This document shows, piece after piece, positions 46,569 to 55,375 of a DNA stretch of 64,000 bases. How positions within the stretch are numbered: the first letter of the stretch is position 1; every line of letters begins with the position of its first letter. The notes below the pieces were generated by a model. The model ran no database searches and was not told the origin of the DNA. It saw nothing but the letters and a program-made list of their open reading frames with translations. Source of the stretch: Lachnobacterium bovis DSM 14045 (GTDB lineage Bacteria > Bacillota > Clostridia > Lachnospirales > Lachnospiraceae). Where the stretch lies: NCBI RefSeq assembly GCF_900107245.1, contig NZ_FNPG01000007.1, positions 62,001 through 126,000 of the forward strand, written 5' to 3'. Position numbers and translations under genes: made by a program.

Positions 46569-48386
46569 TTATTCTACTGTAACTGATTTAGCAAGGTTTC
46601 TAGGTTGATCTGGATTTACACCTCTACCTGTTGATGTGTAGTAAGCAATCATTTGTAAAATTACAACAGATTCGAAAATTGTAAATTCATCTGCAACAGG
46701 TGGAATATGAATGTGTACATCACAAATTGTTTTATCTGTGATAACTTCATCTTTACTAATAAGAGTTACATAAGCACCTCTGGCTTTTACTTCTCTGATG
46801 TTTGAAATAACTTTGCTATAAACATGATCCTGTGTAGCAATTGCAATAACTGGAACACCATCACTAATTAAAGCAATAGTACCGTGTTTTAATTCACCAG
46901 CTGCATAAGCTTCAGCGTGGATATATGAAATTTCTTTTAATTTTAAAGAACCTTCCATAGAAAGAGTATAGTCTAATCCACGACCGATAAAGAAGGCATT
47001 TGTAGCGTTTGTCATACGTTTTGTAAGTTCTGCAACTTTATCTTCCTGAGTCAATACAGTTTTAATCATTTCTGGTACTTTTGTAAGGTTGTTAATAAAT
47101 TCTTTAGCATCTTCAACACTTAAGCGATTTGTTACAAGACCTAATTTACATCCTAATAAGTACATACTTGCAACTTGAACAGTGTATGCTTTTGTACTAG
47201 CAACAGCAATTTCAGGGCCTGCATGAGTATATAATACATAGTTACTTTCTCTAGCGATAGATGAGCCTTTAACATTAACAACAGATAATGTTTTTTGAGT
47301 ATATTTCTTAGCTAATCTTAAAGCTTCAAGAGTATCGATTGTTTCACCAGATTGAGAAACAACGATTACCATTGATTTATCTGTGATAACTGGTCTTTCA
47401 TATCTGAATTCAGAAGCAATAGCTACGTTTACAGGAATTCCAAGTTTATTTTGGATGAATGTTTTACCAACCATTCCAGCATACATAGCTGTACCGCAGG
47501 CAATAATTGTTATATCAGAACAATCCTCAAAGAAAGAATCAGGAATATTATCATCTTCGAAGAATGGAAGAGAATCTTTGATTCTTGGGCTGATAGTACG
47601 ATTGATTGCACGAGGTTGTTCGTGAATTTCTTTAATCATGTAATGAGGATATCCTTCTTTTTCAGCTGCTGTAACGTCCCAGTTTACTTCTAAATATTCT
47701 GGTTCAACAGGATTTCCTTTTAAATCTTGAAGAGTAAATCCATTGTCTTCCATTGTGAGAATAGTAAATTCAGGAACAATAAAATAACGTCTAGAGAATG
47801 TAATAAATGCAGTTAAATCAGATGCCACGAATGTACCTTCCTCAGTATGAGTAGCAACCATAGGACTAACATTTCTTACACAGTAAATTTTACCAGGGTT
47901 ATCTTTGAACATGATACAGAATCCAAATGAACCTTTGAAAAGAGGTACTGTTTTTTTGATTGTTTCAATTGGATCTCCATCAAACATTTTATCAAATAAT
48001 GCAGCAGCAACTTCAGTATCTGTTTCAGATTTTAAAGATGACTGTAATTCATATTTTTCAATAATTTCGTGGTAGTTTTCAATGATTCCGTTATGAATCA
48101 AAGTTACTTTTCCAACTTTATGAGGATGAGCGTTTAAATTAGATACTCCACCATGAGTTGCCCATCTTGTATGACCGATACCACAAGTTGAAGAGTTATC
48201 GTCATCACAAATAGCACGTAAATCGTTTACTTTACCAGCAGTTTTTCGGATTGAAATATGTCCTCCATTATCTTTGAAGAAGGCGATACCAGCACTATCA
48301 TAACCTCTGTATTCAAGCTTTGCTAATCCATCTAACAAAATATCTTGGGCTTCTTTCTTTCCTGTAAAACCTATAATTCCACACAT
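46569..48386 (-). CDS. glmS: Glutamine--fructose-6-phosphate aminotransferase
   Basis: Makes glucosamine 6-phosphate from fructose 6-phosphate and glutamine, the entry to peptidoglycan and teichoic acid amino sugars. N-terminal glutaminase with Cys2 (MCGIIGFTG), RWATHGGVS and HNGIIENY; two SIS sugar-isomerase domains with CGTAMYAGMVGK, SQSGETIDT, STKAYTVQ; the closing DQPRNLAKSVTVE is typical. 605 residues. Its mRNA leader carries the glmS ribozyme just upstream. Confidence 0.98.
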   Translation of the reverse strand: MCGIIGFTGKKEAQDILLDGLAKLEYRGYDSAGIAFFKDNGGHISIRKTAGKVNDLRAICDDDNSSTCGIGHTRWATHGGVSNLNAHPHKVGKVTLIHNGIIENYHEIIEKYELQSSLKSETDTEVAAALFDKMFDGDPIETIKKTVPLFKGSFGFCIMFKDNPGKIYCVRNVSPMVATHTEEGTFVASDLTAFITFSRRYFIVPEFTILTMEDNGFTLQDLKGNPVEPEYLEVNWDVTAAEKEGYPHYMIKEIHEQPRAINRTISPRIKDSLPFFEDDNIPDSFFEDCSDITIIACGTAMYAGMVGKTFIQNKLGIPVNVAIASEFRYERPVITDKSMVIVVSQSGETIDTLEALRLAKKYTQKTLSVVNVKGSSIARESNYVLYTHAGPEIAVASTKAYTVQVASMYLLGCKLGLVTNRLSVEDAKEFINNLTKVPEMIKTVLTQEDKVAELTKRMTNATNAFFIGRGLDYTLSMEGSLKLKEISYIHAEAYAAGELKHGTIALISDGVPVIAIATQDHVYSKVISNIREVKARGAYVTLISKDEVITDKTICDVHIHIPPVADEFTIFESVVILQMIAYYTSTGRGVNPDQPRNLAKSVTVE

Positions 48387-48420
48387 GTTTTATAAAATCT
48401 CCTTTTGTATAACTATAATT

Positions 48421-48563
48421 TATATGGATGTAGTTTTTTGTTAAAAGGTTACCCCCTTATTTTGTTGCTACATGCGTTCCCATATAAAAACGTCCAAGCA
48501 TCCGCCGAATAATTCGATAACTTGGAACCTCGTCAACCAATTCTAGAATTGGTACATGGCGCT
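48421..48563 (-). ncRNA. glmS ribozyme-riboswitch
   Basis: Self-cleaving RNA that responds to glucosamine 6-phosphate. Read on the minus strand it begins AGCGCCATG (cleavage after the first A, at 48563), then a palindromic hairpin ACCAATTCTAGAATTGGT, the conserved TTGACGAGG, TTATCGAATTATTCGGCGG and ATGC core, and a P4 stem formed by ATATGG...ATGTAG with CTACATCCATAT. It ends about 35 bases before the glmS start. Core motifs match the Bacillus ribozyme. Confidence 0.95.
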
Positions 48564-48605
48564 AAAGTTTTTAACTTTTCGAAATTCAGTGCCTCCTTAT
48601 AAACT

Positions 48606-49032
48606 GAACTATAATAGTGTATCATAAAACTTAAAAAAAATATACTAGAAAAAACAAATATAATTATTCATTGACTTAGGCAATTTCACTACAAACATAT
48701 TTTTTACAATTTTTATCTGACATAATATTGTATTAAACAAATTATAAAGTTGGAAAAAGATATAACGTTTGATATGATAGGGAATATGTATGCTTCTGTT
48801 TTTAAACAACGTATACGAAATACTTACAATAATATATAAAAAAATGAAAAATAAATAAAATATAAAGAGTATAAAAGAAAAATAAATAAAAAATGAGCTA
48901 ATTATTAAAAAAAAAAAAAAACCAATAACTCTATTGAATTTATGTTGAAATAGTAATATATTAAAGCAAGCCGTGATAAAAAGAAAAAACAATTAATGTT
49001 GTTTTTGTAGTAACATTGGAAGGAACTGTATT
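48606..49032. other. AT-rich gap between glmS and the gene at 49033
   Basis: Extremely AT-rich, with a run of 14 A near 48907-48920. A plausible + strand promoter (TTGAAT at 48934, 17-nt spacer, TATATT at 48957) serves the next gene; the glmS promoter must lie near 48600-48640 on the minus strand. The open frame on the minus strand here is judged spurious. Confidence 0.5.
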
Positions 49033-49365
49033 ATGTTAGATCATGAAATGAAATCTGTTGAGTTTTGTCATAGAGGATACAAGGTTTATCAGGAAGAAGA
49101 TACTAGAAACGTGTATTTAAAAAGAAAAGGGCATATTATTGCTAAAATGCCTTGTAGAAGACCGTTAGATGAAGAATCTCTTAGAGTTCGAGTGGATTGC
49201 TACATTGAATTGTTAAAAATCTGCGAAATGATTGAAGAGAAAAAACTAAGAGATCGTAAAGAAAAAGCTCGTGGCACAAAAAAAAAAGAAAAAGAAAAAG
49301 CAATAGATAATTATGCACCAAAAAGAAAAAAATCAGATGAAGTTTTAACTTATTTTAGCATGTAG
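49033..49365 (+). CDS. Small basic protein of unknown function
   Basis: 110 residues, not recognised. The first 70 residues look folded (EFCHRGYKVYQEEDTRNVYL, GHIIAKMPCRRPLDEESLRV) and end in a helix; the last 40 are highly charged (Lys-rich with a KKKEKEKA stretch). ATG 49033 is preceded by GGAAGGAACTGTATT, a clear ribosome-binding site, so a real gene is likely. Two cysteines flank the core. Its 3' end lies inside a tandem repeat. Confidence 0.7.
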   Translation: MLDHEMKSVEFCHRGYKVYQEEDTRNVYLKRKGHIIAKMPCRRPLDEESLRVRVDCYIELLKICEMIEEKKLRDRKEKARGTKKKEKEKAIDNYAPKRKKSDEVLTYFSM

Positions 49366-49400
49366 ATATGTAGTTTTTACATGTAGATATGTAGTTTTTA
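49359..49400 (+). repeat. Perfect 21-base tandem repeat at a gene end
   Basis: Two identical copies of CATGTAGATATGTAGTTTTT plus A; the first copy contains the stop codon TAG of the preceding gene (49363-49365). Confidence 0.9.
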
Positions 49401-49465
49401 TAAGTAAAGTTATGCATGCAAATATATATATGTTTAGTAATAGAGTGTTGTTCATAAAATTTTTC

Positions 49466-49501
49466 CCTCTGTACAGGAAATATAAGTATCATGTACAGAG
49501 G
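49466..49501. terminator. Inverted repeat between convergent genes
   Basis: CCTCTGTAC at 49466-49474 and GTACAGAGG at 49493-49501, flanked by T-run and A-run. Probably a two-way terminator for the small basic gene (+) and the membrane gene (-), although the U-tract is poor. Confidence 0.55.
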
Positions 49502-49553
49502 AAAACATTGTTTTGAAAAATATAGTTGATTACTTCTTAGTTATTGTTTGTTT

Positions 49554-50189
49554 TTATAAATTATTGATATAATCAAGATATTTTAAATCTAAGTCTTTTT
49601 TTTCGGAATCTGTAATTATTCCAACATAAAGTGTTTTATTATTGCCTTTAAAATAGTTTGCATTATTTATTGGTAAAGCGCATTTGTATTTGCTATATTT
49701 TCCATTGTCATTAGTTACATCTTTTGTTGAAACTAAATTATTTTTTACATTATTATATAATGTTTTGTTTTTTCTCTTTGTTAGTTTTTCTAAATCACAT
49801 AAAAATCCATTATTACATAAATATTTTAAAGCATCGTCGTCCATTATGACAATATCCAGAGAATTTGCCTGAGAATACGATGTTAAGCGTAATTGTTCAT
49901 TAGAATTCATTATCAATTTTTTCCCAGAATGAGCTGAAAGATTAATTGAATCATAAATAAAAACTTCTTTTTTTGAAGAAGTGATTTTTAGTGATTTTTT
50001 AAAATCTTCTGAAAAAATGTTTTGTTTAGAAGAATTAATTGTAAGATTTATCGGTGCAATTTGAAGTATAAGTTCTTTTTTATTAAAAAATGATCCACAT
50101 ACGTTGTAAATTACAATTATTAAGATTATTCCAATTATTATGTGTATTTTGTAGTAATACCATATGTTTTCAAGTCTCTTTTTAGTCAT
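49554..50189 (-). CDS. Membrane-anchored extracellular protein, unknown function
   Basis: 211 residues. One membrane span near the N-terminus at about 12-31 (YKIHIIIGIILIIVIYNVCG), the rest predicted outside. The middle reads LDIVIMDDDALKYLCNNGFLCDLEKL, which resembles the hinge region of extracellular solute-binding proteins, so a truncated or membrane-tethered binding-protein-like fold is possible. No lipobox is certain. The style (short WYYYKIH tail before the span) is seen in Clostridia proteins of unknown role. The ATG follows AAAGAAGGTATTTAAA. Confidence 0.65.
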   Translation of the reverse strand: MTKKRLENIWYYYKIHIIIGIILIIVIYNVCGSFFNKKELILQIAPINLTINSSKQNIFSEDFKKSLKITSSKKEVFIYDSINLSAHSGKKLIMNSNEQLRLTSYSQANSLDIVIMDDDALKYLCNNGFLCDLEKLTKRKNKTLYNNVKNNLVSTKDVTNDNGKYSKYKCALPINNANYFKGNNKTLYVGIITDSEKKDLDLKYLDYINNL

Positions 50190-50339
50190 TTTAAATACCT
50201 TCTTTCCTCATATTCCATAATTTGTATTATAATACGACACAAATGATATATGCAATAAATAATTGTTGCTATAGTTGTGATTTTGATTAAAAAGTATACT
50301 AGAAATAATAAAAATATATATCATAAATTCAAAAAAATG

Positions 50340-50368
50340 TTGAATAAAAAAAAAAGATGGGGTAAAAT
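50340..50368 (+). promoter_or_regulatory. Promoter of the O-acetylhomoserine sulfhydrylase gene
   Basis: TTGAAT, 17-nt spacer, TAAAAT, 40 bases before the start. The leader is too short for a SAM riboswitch or T-box. Confidence 0.6.
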
Positions 50369-50407
50369 TTATTTTGTGAAAATTTATTTAATAAACGGAG
50401 GAAAAAA

Positions 50408-51682
50408 ATGAAAAAAGAAACAAAATGTATCCATAGTGGATATCAGCCTAAAAATGGTGAATCAAGAATGATTCCAATTATTCAAAGTACAACTTTTAAA
50501 TATGATACAAGTGAAGATATGGGTAAGCTTTTTGATTTAGAAGCAGAAGGTTATTTTTACACAAGATTACAAAATCCTACAACAGACTATGTTGCTAAGA
50601 AGATTGCTGATTTAGAAGGTGGTACTGCAGCAATGCTTACTTCATCTGGACAAGCAGCAAATTTTTTCTCAATTTTTAATATAGCACAGGCAGGAGATCA
50701 CGTTGTTGCTTCTTCATCAATTTATGGTGGAAGTTTTAATTTATTTAATGTCACAATGAGAAAAATGGGGATAGAGTTTACTTTTGTTGATCCTGATTGT
50801 AGTGACGAAGAATTAGAAAAGGCTTTTAAGCCAAACACAAAAGCCGTTTTTGGTGAAACTATAGCTAATCCAGCTTTAATTGTATTTGATATTGAAAGAT
50901 TTGCAAATGTAGCTCATAAACATGGGGTACCATTAATAGTTGATAATACATTTGCAACACCAATTAATTGTAGACCTTTCGAATGGGGAGCTGATATCGT
51001 AACACATTCAACAACAAAATATTTAGATGGGCATGATGCTACAGTTGGTGGATGTATTGTAGATAGTGGTAAATTTGATTGGATGGCACATAAAAATAAA
51101 TTCCCTGGATTAACAACACCAGATGAATCATATCATGGAATTACATATGCAACAAAATTCGGAAAAGAAGGAGCTTTTATTACAAAAGCAACAGCACAAT
51201 TAATGAGAGATTTTGGCGCGACAGCAGCACCAATGAATGCATATTTATTAAATTTAGGTATTGAGTCACTTGCTGTACGTGTCGAAAGACATTGTCAGAA
51301 TGCTCAGAAAGTTGCTGAATTTTTAGAGAAAAATGATAAAGTCGCTTGGGTTAATTATCCAGGACTTAAAGGAAATAAGTATTATGAACGAGCTCAAAAA
51401 TATATGCCAAATGGTACATGTGGGGTAATATCATTCGGTATAAAAGGTGGACGTAAAAAAGCTGAAGAATTTATGAAACATCTTAATGTTGTAATGATAG
51501 CAACACACGTTGCAGATGCTAGAACATGTATTTTGCATCCAGCATCATCAACACATAGACAATTAACTGACGAAGAATTGATTAAAGGTGGAGTTGCTCC
51601 AGATTTAGTTAGACTTTCAGTCGGAATTGAAAATGTAGAAGATATTATAGAAGATGTAAAAGGCGCTTTATCATACGTATAG
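50408..51682 (+). CDS. metY: O-acetyl-L-homoserine sulfhydrylase (aminocarboxypropyltransferase)
   Basis: PLP enzyme that makes homocysteine from O-acetylhomoserine and sulfide. Cys/Met-metabolism fold: SGQAANFFSIFNIAQAGDHV, IVDNTFATPINCRPFEWGAD, the PLP lysine Lys204 in HSTTKYLDGH, and the C-terminal HPASSTHRQL and VRLSVGIENVEDIIED. 424 residues, the sulfhydrylase length rather than the shorter cystathionine synthase. Strong ribosome-binding site ACGGAGGAAAAAA. It stands alone. Confidence 0.95.
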   Translation: MKKETKCIHSGYQPKNGESRMIPIIQSTTFKYDTSEDMGKLFDLEAEGYFYTRLQNPTTDYVAKKIADLEGGTAAMLTSSGQAANFFSIFNIAQAGDHVVASSSIYGGSFNLFNVTMRKMGIEFTFVDPDCSDEELEKAFKPNTKAVFGETIANPALIVFDIERFANVAHKHGVPLIVDNTFATPINCRPFEWGADIVTHSTTKYLDGHDATVGGCIVDSGKFDWMAHKNKFPGLTTPDESYHGITYATKFGKEGAFITKATAQLMRDFGATAAPMNAYLLNLGIESLAVRVERHCQNAQKVAEFLEKNDKVAWVNYPGLKGNKYYERAQKYMPNGTCGVISFGIKGGRKKAEEFMKHLNVVMIATHVADARTCILHPASSTHRQLTDEELIKGGVAPDLVRLSVGIENVEDIIEDVKGALSYV

Positions 51683-51746
51683 AGTGGAGTTATATGGAGC
51701 TTGTGTATAAAGTTGTGATAGGTGTTTATTTTTAGGGGGGGAATTG

Positions 51747-53219
51747 ATGGAAAAGGAATATAGTAAAGAATTTGATGTTATTTTTGAGGAAAAAGATAAA
51801 AATAATCATGTTTCTGAGAAAAATCAAATTTTTGAAGCTGATAAAACAAAAAAAGTTGTTCCAGAAGAATTGCAAGAGATTAATTCTCATAGAGAGATAA
51901 TATCAAAAATTGCATATTTAATTGGGGTTAAAAAAATATTTTTTGAATATGATAATCAGTCGCCACAATTAGAAATATTTGAAGAATTAGAGCAAAATAA
52001 GGATGCAAGAATAATTCGTAATTTATGTATTTTGAGAACAACTATAGAAAGAAATTTTAAATTTATAAAAGATGCTATGAAGTATGAGTTTAAAACGCTT
52101 AATACAATTGACAACAAATACATTAAAGAAGCTATAACCAATCTTAGAGATGATGATATTGATATAGTTAAGTATAATAAGCAAAAACTTTCTCAGTATA
52201 TAATTGATATAAATCGTTTGATTGCAGGACATATTTTTTATTGTAAAAATTTATTTCCGGATTGGATTGTATGGGATTATATAAAAGATTTGTTTTTGAT
52301 GCCTAATGGCTACACTGAAAAGGGTACGAAAGCTGCTATGGAACTTTATTATCCTAATGTTAACAAGTACCCATATAAAATGTATATCAATTGGAAAAAT
52401 CCAAAAGATGAGGGAAATATTTTATATAATGACAAGAAATTTTTGGAATTGTTATATCAGAGAAATGGAGATGTTTTTAAAGACGTTAGTAGAGTGTCAG
52501 ATATTTCTTCAGAGTCTAAATTAAATATTAAAGAATTTATTCAAAATGGGAAAATAGTAGATGCAATTTGTGACTGTGAGAATTCTGATCCATATATGTT
52601 AGCATCTGTTTTTAACAATATGAATGATAGCCTTACTGCCAAAATAAATAAAATAATATTAGTTGATGATCAAAATACTGTAAAGGCATGGAATATTTTT
52701 GATCAGTTAGTAACAGAAATTGAAATTGAGCATATTTCAACAGAACGCGTTACCAAGGAAAAATCATTAGTGGACATAGTATTAACCGCTAAAACATGTA
52801 AGGAACATTATGTGAATCATGTTGATTCTTTTATTCTAATAAGTTCTGATTCGGATTTTTGGGGGTTAATTAATACTTTACCAGATGTTGAATTTTTAAT
52901 TTTTGCTGAAAAAGAAAAATTTGGGCATAAGATGAGAGAGATTGTTGAAAGTGCAAATATACATTATTCATATATTGAGAATTTTTATTCAGGAGAGGTT
53001 GATATAAGAAGACGAGTCTTACTGATGGAATTTAGAAAGGCAATTGAGGCAAATATAGCATTTAATGTTAATGACATTTTTCAGAAAATTTCCAATGAGA
53101 CTAGAGTTAATCTATCAGAAAAGGAACTAGAACAATTTTATAATTGTTATGTGAAACCAATGAAGATAATTTTAAATGAAGATGGTGGGCTAAATTTAGA
53201 GTTGGGTAATCAAAAGTAA
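51747..53219 (+). CDS. NYN/PIN-like nuclease-domain protein with unrecognised N-terminal half
   Basis: 490 residues. The C-terminal half (about 265-425) has the acidic pattern of a NYN-type (PIN-like) ribonuclease: IVDAICDCEN (Asp276, Glu278), KSLVDIVLTA (Asp343) and FILISSDSDFWGL (Asp368, Asp370). The N-terminal 250 residues are helical, charged and unfamiliar. An RNA-processing or decay role is inferred from the domain only. The ATG at 51747 is 6 nt after AGGGGGG; a TTG directly before is less well spaced. It is flanked by unrelated metabolic and transporter genes. Confidence 0.7.
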   Translation: MEKEYSKEFDVIFEEKDKNNHVSEKNQIFEADKTKKVVPEELQEINSHREIISKIAYLIGVKKIFFEYDNQSPQLEIFEELEQNKDARIIRNLCILRTTIERNFKFIKDAMKYEFKTLNTIDNKYIKEAITNLRDDDIDIVKYNKQKLSQYIIDINRLIAGHIFYCKNLFPDWIVWDYIKDLFLMPNGYTEKGTKAAMELYYPNVNKYPYKMYINWKNPKDEGNILYNDKKFLELLYQRNGDVFKDVSRVSDISSESKLNIKEFIQNGKIVDAICDCENSDPYMLASVFNNMNDSLTAKINKIILVDDQNTVKAWNIFDQLVTEIEIEHISTERVTKEKSLVDIVLTAKTCKEHYVNHVDSFILISSDSDFWGLINTLPDVEFLIFAEKEKFGHKMREIVESANIHYSYIENFYSGEVDIRRRVLLMEFRKAIEANIAFNVNDIFQKISNETRVNLSEKELEQFYNCYVKPMKIILNEDGGLNLELGNQK

Positions 53220-53261
53220 AAAAATACTTGACGTGAAGACTATATACATATTATTATTAGG

Positions 53262-53305
53262 ATAGTGTGTTCCGTGTACGAGGATGTACAGAACACACTA
53301 TTTTA
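53262..53305 (+). terminator. Terminator after the NYN protein gene
   Basis: ATAGTGTGTTC / GAACACACTAT with an inner TGTAC / GTACA helix, followed by TTTTATATT. Confidence 0.85.
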
Positions 53306-53365
53306 TATTGTTACTTTGCTTTTTCATAGTAGAGAATAAAAGTATTTATAGATGGGAGAAAAATT

Positions 53366-55003
53366 ATGAACAGAAAGAAAAAAACTTCGTTGATTTTGAT
53401 GCTTGTAATTTTACTTTTGGCAATTTACACGTTTGCTTGTCCGGTGGACATGACAAATCTAAAAGATTATAGTAGCTTTGCAGAAAAGTCATTTTTTTCA
53501 CTTTTACCACCAATTATAGCTATAACACTATCTTTGATTACAAAGGAAGTTTTTTCATCATTATTTGTTGGTATTGTGTGTGGAGCAGTTATTTATTCAA
53601 ATTTTAATCTTGAATTAGCTATGCATACCATGTTATTCAAAAAAGATATTGGAATGGTAGAACAATTGACAGATAGTACTCATATGGGAATATTGGTTTT
53701 CCTAGTAGTATTAGGAATAATTGTTTCGCTTATGAATAGAGCAGGAGGATCAGTTGCCTTTGGTGAATGGGCAAAGCAACACATAAAGACAAGAACGGGT
53801 GCACAATTAGCAACTATGTTTCTTGGAATTTTGATTTTTATTGATGATTATTTTAACTGTTTAACAGTAGGTAGTGTAATGCGTCCGATAACGGATGGTC
53901 ATAAAGTGTCTAGAGCTAAGCTATCATATATTATTGATGCAACAGCAGCTCCGGTTTGTATTATTGCTCCAATTAGTTCATGGGCAGCAGCAGTTACTTC
54001 TTCGGTTCCAGAAGGATCAAATATTAATGGATTTGTTGTGTTTTTGAGAACAATTCCATACAATTATTATGCACTATTAACGTTAATCATGCTTGCTTAT
54101 ATTACAATAAGAAGAATCGATTATGGTTCAATGAGAATTCATGAAGAGAATGCAATAAAAGGTGATTTGTATACAACACCAGAAAGACCATATGCAAGCG
54201 AAAAAGAAAAAGTAGTTAATCATAAAGGAAAAGTTATTGATTTGGTTTTACCTGTTATTGTGTTGATTTTAACATGTGCATTATTTATGCTTTATACTGG
54301 TAAATTCTTTACAGGTGATAATAATTTTGTTGATGCTTTTGCAAACGCTGAAGCACAACCAGCATTAGTAATGGGCGCTTTTGTAACATTGATATTTATG
54401 TTTATTCTTTATATGTATAGAGATGTTTTAAGTTTTGAAGAATTTATGAGCTGTATTTCGGAGGGCTTCCAGTCAATGGTTTCTCCAATAATTATTTTGA
54501 CATTTGCTTGGACTCTATCAGGAATGACAAAAACACTTGGCGCTGAGAAATATGTATCAACACTTGTTAGAACATCAGCATCAGCGTTTACTATTTTCTT
54601 GCCAACTGTTATTTTCGCTGTTGCAATGGGACTTTCTTTTGCTACAGGTACTTCTTGGGGAACATTTGGTATTTTAATTCCAATTGTTGTAGGTGTGTTC
54701 CCTTCAGGTGAGATGATGGTTATTTCAATTGCTTCATGTTTATCTGGAGCTGTATGTGGAGATCATTGTTCACCAATTTCAGATACAACGATTATGGCTT
54801 CGGCTGGTGGACAGTGTAGTCATGTTAATCATGTTTCGACGCAGTTGCCTTATGTTTTGACAGTTGCGGCTGTATCAATGGTTTCATATATATTTGCAGG
54901 AATTATCCAAAACACAATAATTAATTTAGTTATATCTATAGCTTTATTGATTGCAGTGTTATTCTTTATTGAAAAACGAAGTGGCCAAGAAGAAAAAGTT
55001 TAA
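53366..55003 (+). CDS. NhaC-family Na+/H+ antiporter-like transporter
   Basis: 545 residues with about a dozen membrane spans. Conserved features: SLLPPIIAITLSLITKEVFSS, FIDDYFNCLTVGSVMRPITD, YIIDATAAPVCIIAPISSWA and ATGTSWGTFGILIPIVVG, then SGAVCGDHCSPISDTTIMAS, all typical of the NhaC superfamily, which exchanges sodium or organic ions for protons or other metabolites. The exchanged solute cannot be read from sequence. ATG after GATGGGAGAAAAATT. Confidence 0.9.
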   Translation: MNRKKKTSLILMLVILLLAIYTFACPVDMTNLKDYSSFAEKSFFSLLPPIIAITLSLITKEVFSSLFVGIVCGAVIYSNFNLELAMHTMLFKKDIGMVEQLTDSTHMGILVFLVVLGIIVSLMNRAGGSVAFGEWAKQHIKTRTGAQLATMFLGILIFIDDYFNCLTVGSVMRPITDGHKVSRAKLSYIIDATAAPVCIIAPISSWAAAVTSSVPEGSNINGFVVFLRTIPYNYYALLTLIMLAYITIRRIDYGSMRIHEENAIKGDLYTTPERPYASEKEKVVNHKGKVIDLVLPVIVLILTCALFMLYTGKFFTGDNNFVDAFANAEAQPALVMGAFVTLIFMFILYMYRDVLSFEEFMSCISEGFQSMVSPIIILTFAWTLSGMTKTLGAEKYVSTLVRTSASAFTIFLPTVIFAVAMGLSFATGTSWGTFGILIPIVVGVFPSGEMMVISIASCLSGAVCGDHCSPISDTTIMASAGGQCSHVNHVSTQLPYVLTVAAVSMVSYIFAGIIQNTIINLVISIALLIAVLFFIEKRSGQEEKV

Positions 55004-55123
55004 ATAACCACATAAAAAATATAATCAAAGTTTAATAACTAAATAAATTATTATTATAGATAAAATTTTTTTGCAGAAATAAAAAATATTTAGAAAATTT
55101 GACACGATTAAAAAGATTAAGAT

Positions 55124-55175
55124 AAACGTAATGGTTACTTTAGATATATTCTAGAGTGATTATTACGTTTTTTTT
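55124..55175 (+). terminator. Long-stem terminator upstream of the dlt operon
   Basis: A 21-base arm (55124-55144) pairs along its full length with 55150-55170 using G-U pairs and a five-base loop, followed by a run of T. It ends nhaC transcription. The gap 55004-55375 also holds the dlt control region described separately. Confidence 0.9.
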
Positions 55176-55213
55176 GCTGTTTTTCAACAAATATATAGAT
55201 AGAATAAAGAAAT

Positions 55214-55279
55214 CTTAAGGCAAACCTTAAGAAATCTTAAGAAACTTTTTAGATTAATCTAAGGTTTGTATATTAGAAT
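55214..55279 (+). promoter_or_regulatory. dlt operon control region with CTTAAG repeats
   Basis: CTTAAG occurs at 55214, 55226 and 55236; the last two form the 10-base tandem CTTAAGAAAT-CTTAAGAAAC. They sit directly upstream of a weak -35 and TAGAAT at 55274-55279, the layout of an activator-dependent promoter bound by an OmpR-type response regulator. CAAACCTTA and TAAGGTTTG also form an inverted repeat across the region (55221-55267). Confidence 0.55.
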
Positions 55280-55375
55280 ACTATCTGTTAAAAAAATAAA
55301 ATTATCCGCAAAGAAATATTATTGTAAAAAAATTACTATGCAGTAATGCATATAAAAGCAGGAAGGAGATAGCTA

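Noticed and set aside
48645-48992. Minus-strand open frame of 115 codons
   Set aside because: Product is almost only Phe, Ile, Tyr, Leu, the translation of extremely AT-rich spacer; no ribosome-binding site, and it contains the A14 run.
50190-50407. SAM riboswitch or T-box before the O-acetylhomoserine sulfhydrylase gene
   Set aside because: The promoter lies only 40 bases from the start and no terminator or conserved riboswitch core is present.
53284-53472. Open frame of 62 codons overlapping the nhaC start
   Set aside because: Starts inside the preceding terminator and is out of frame with the transporter gene.
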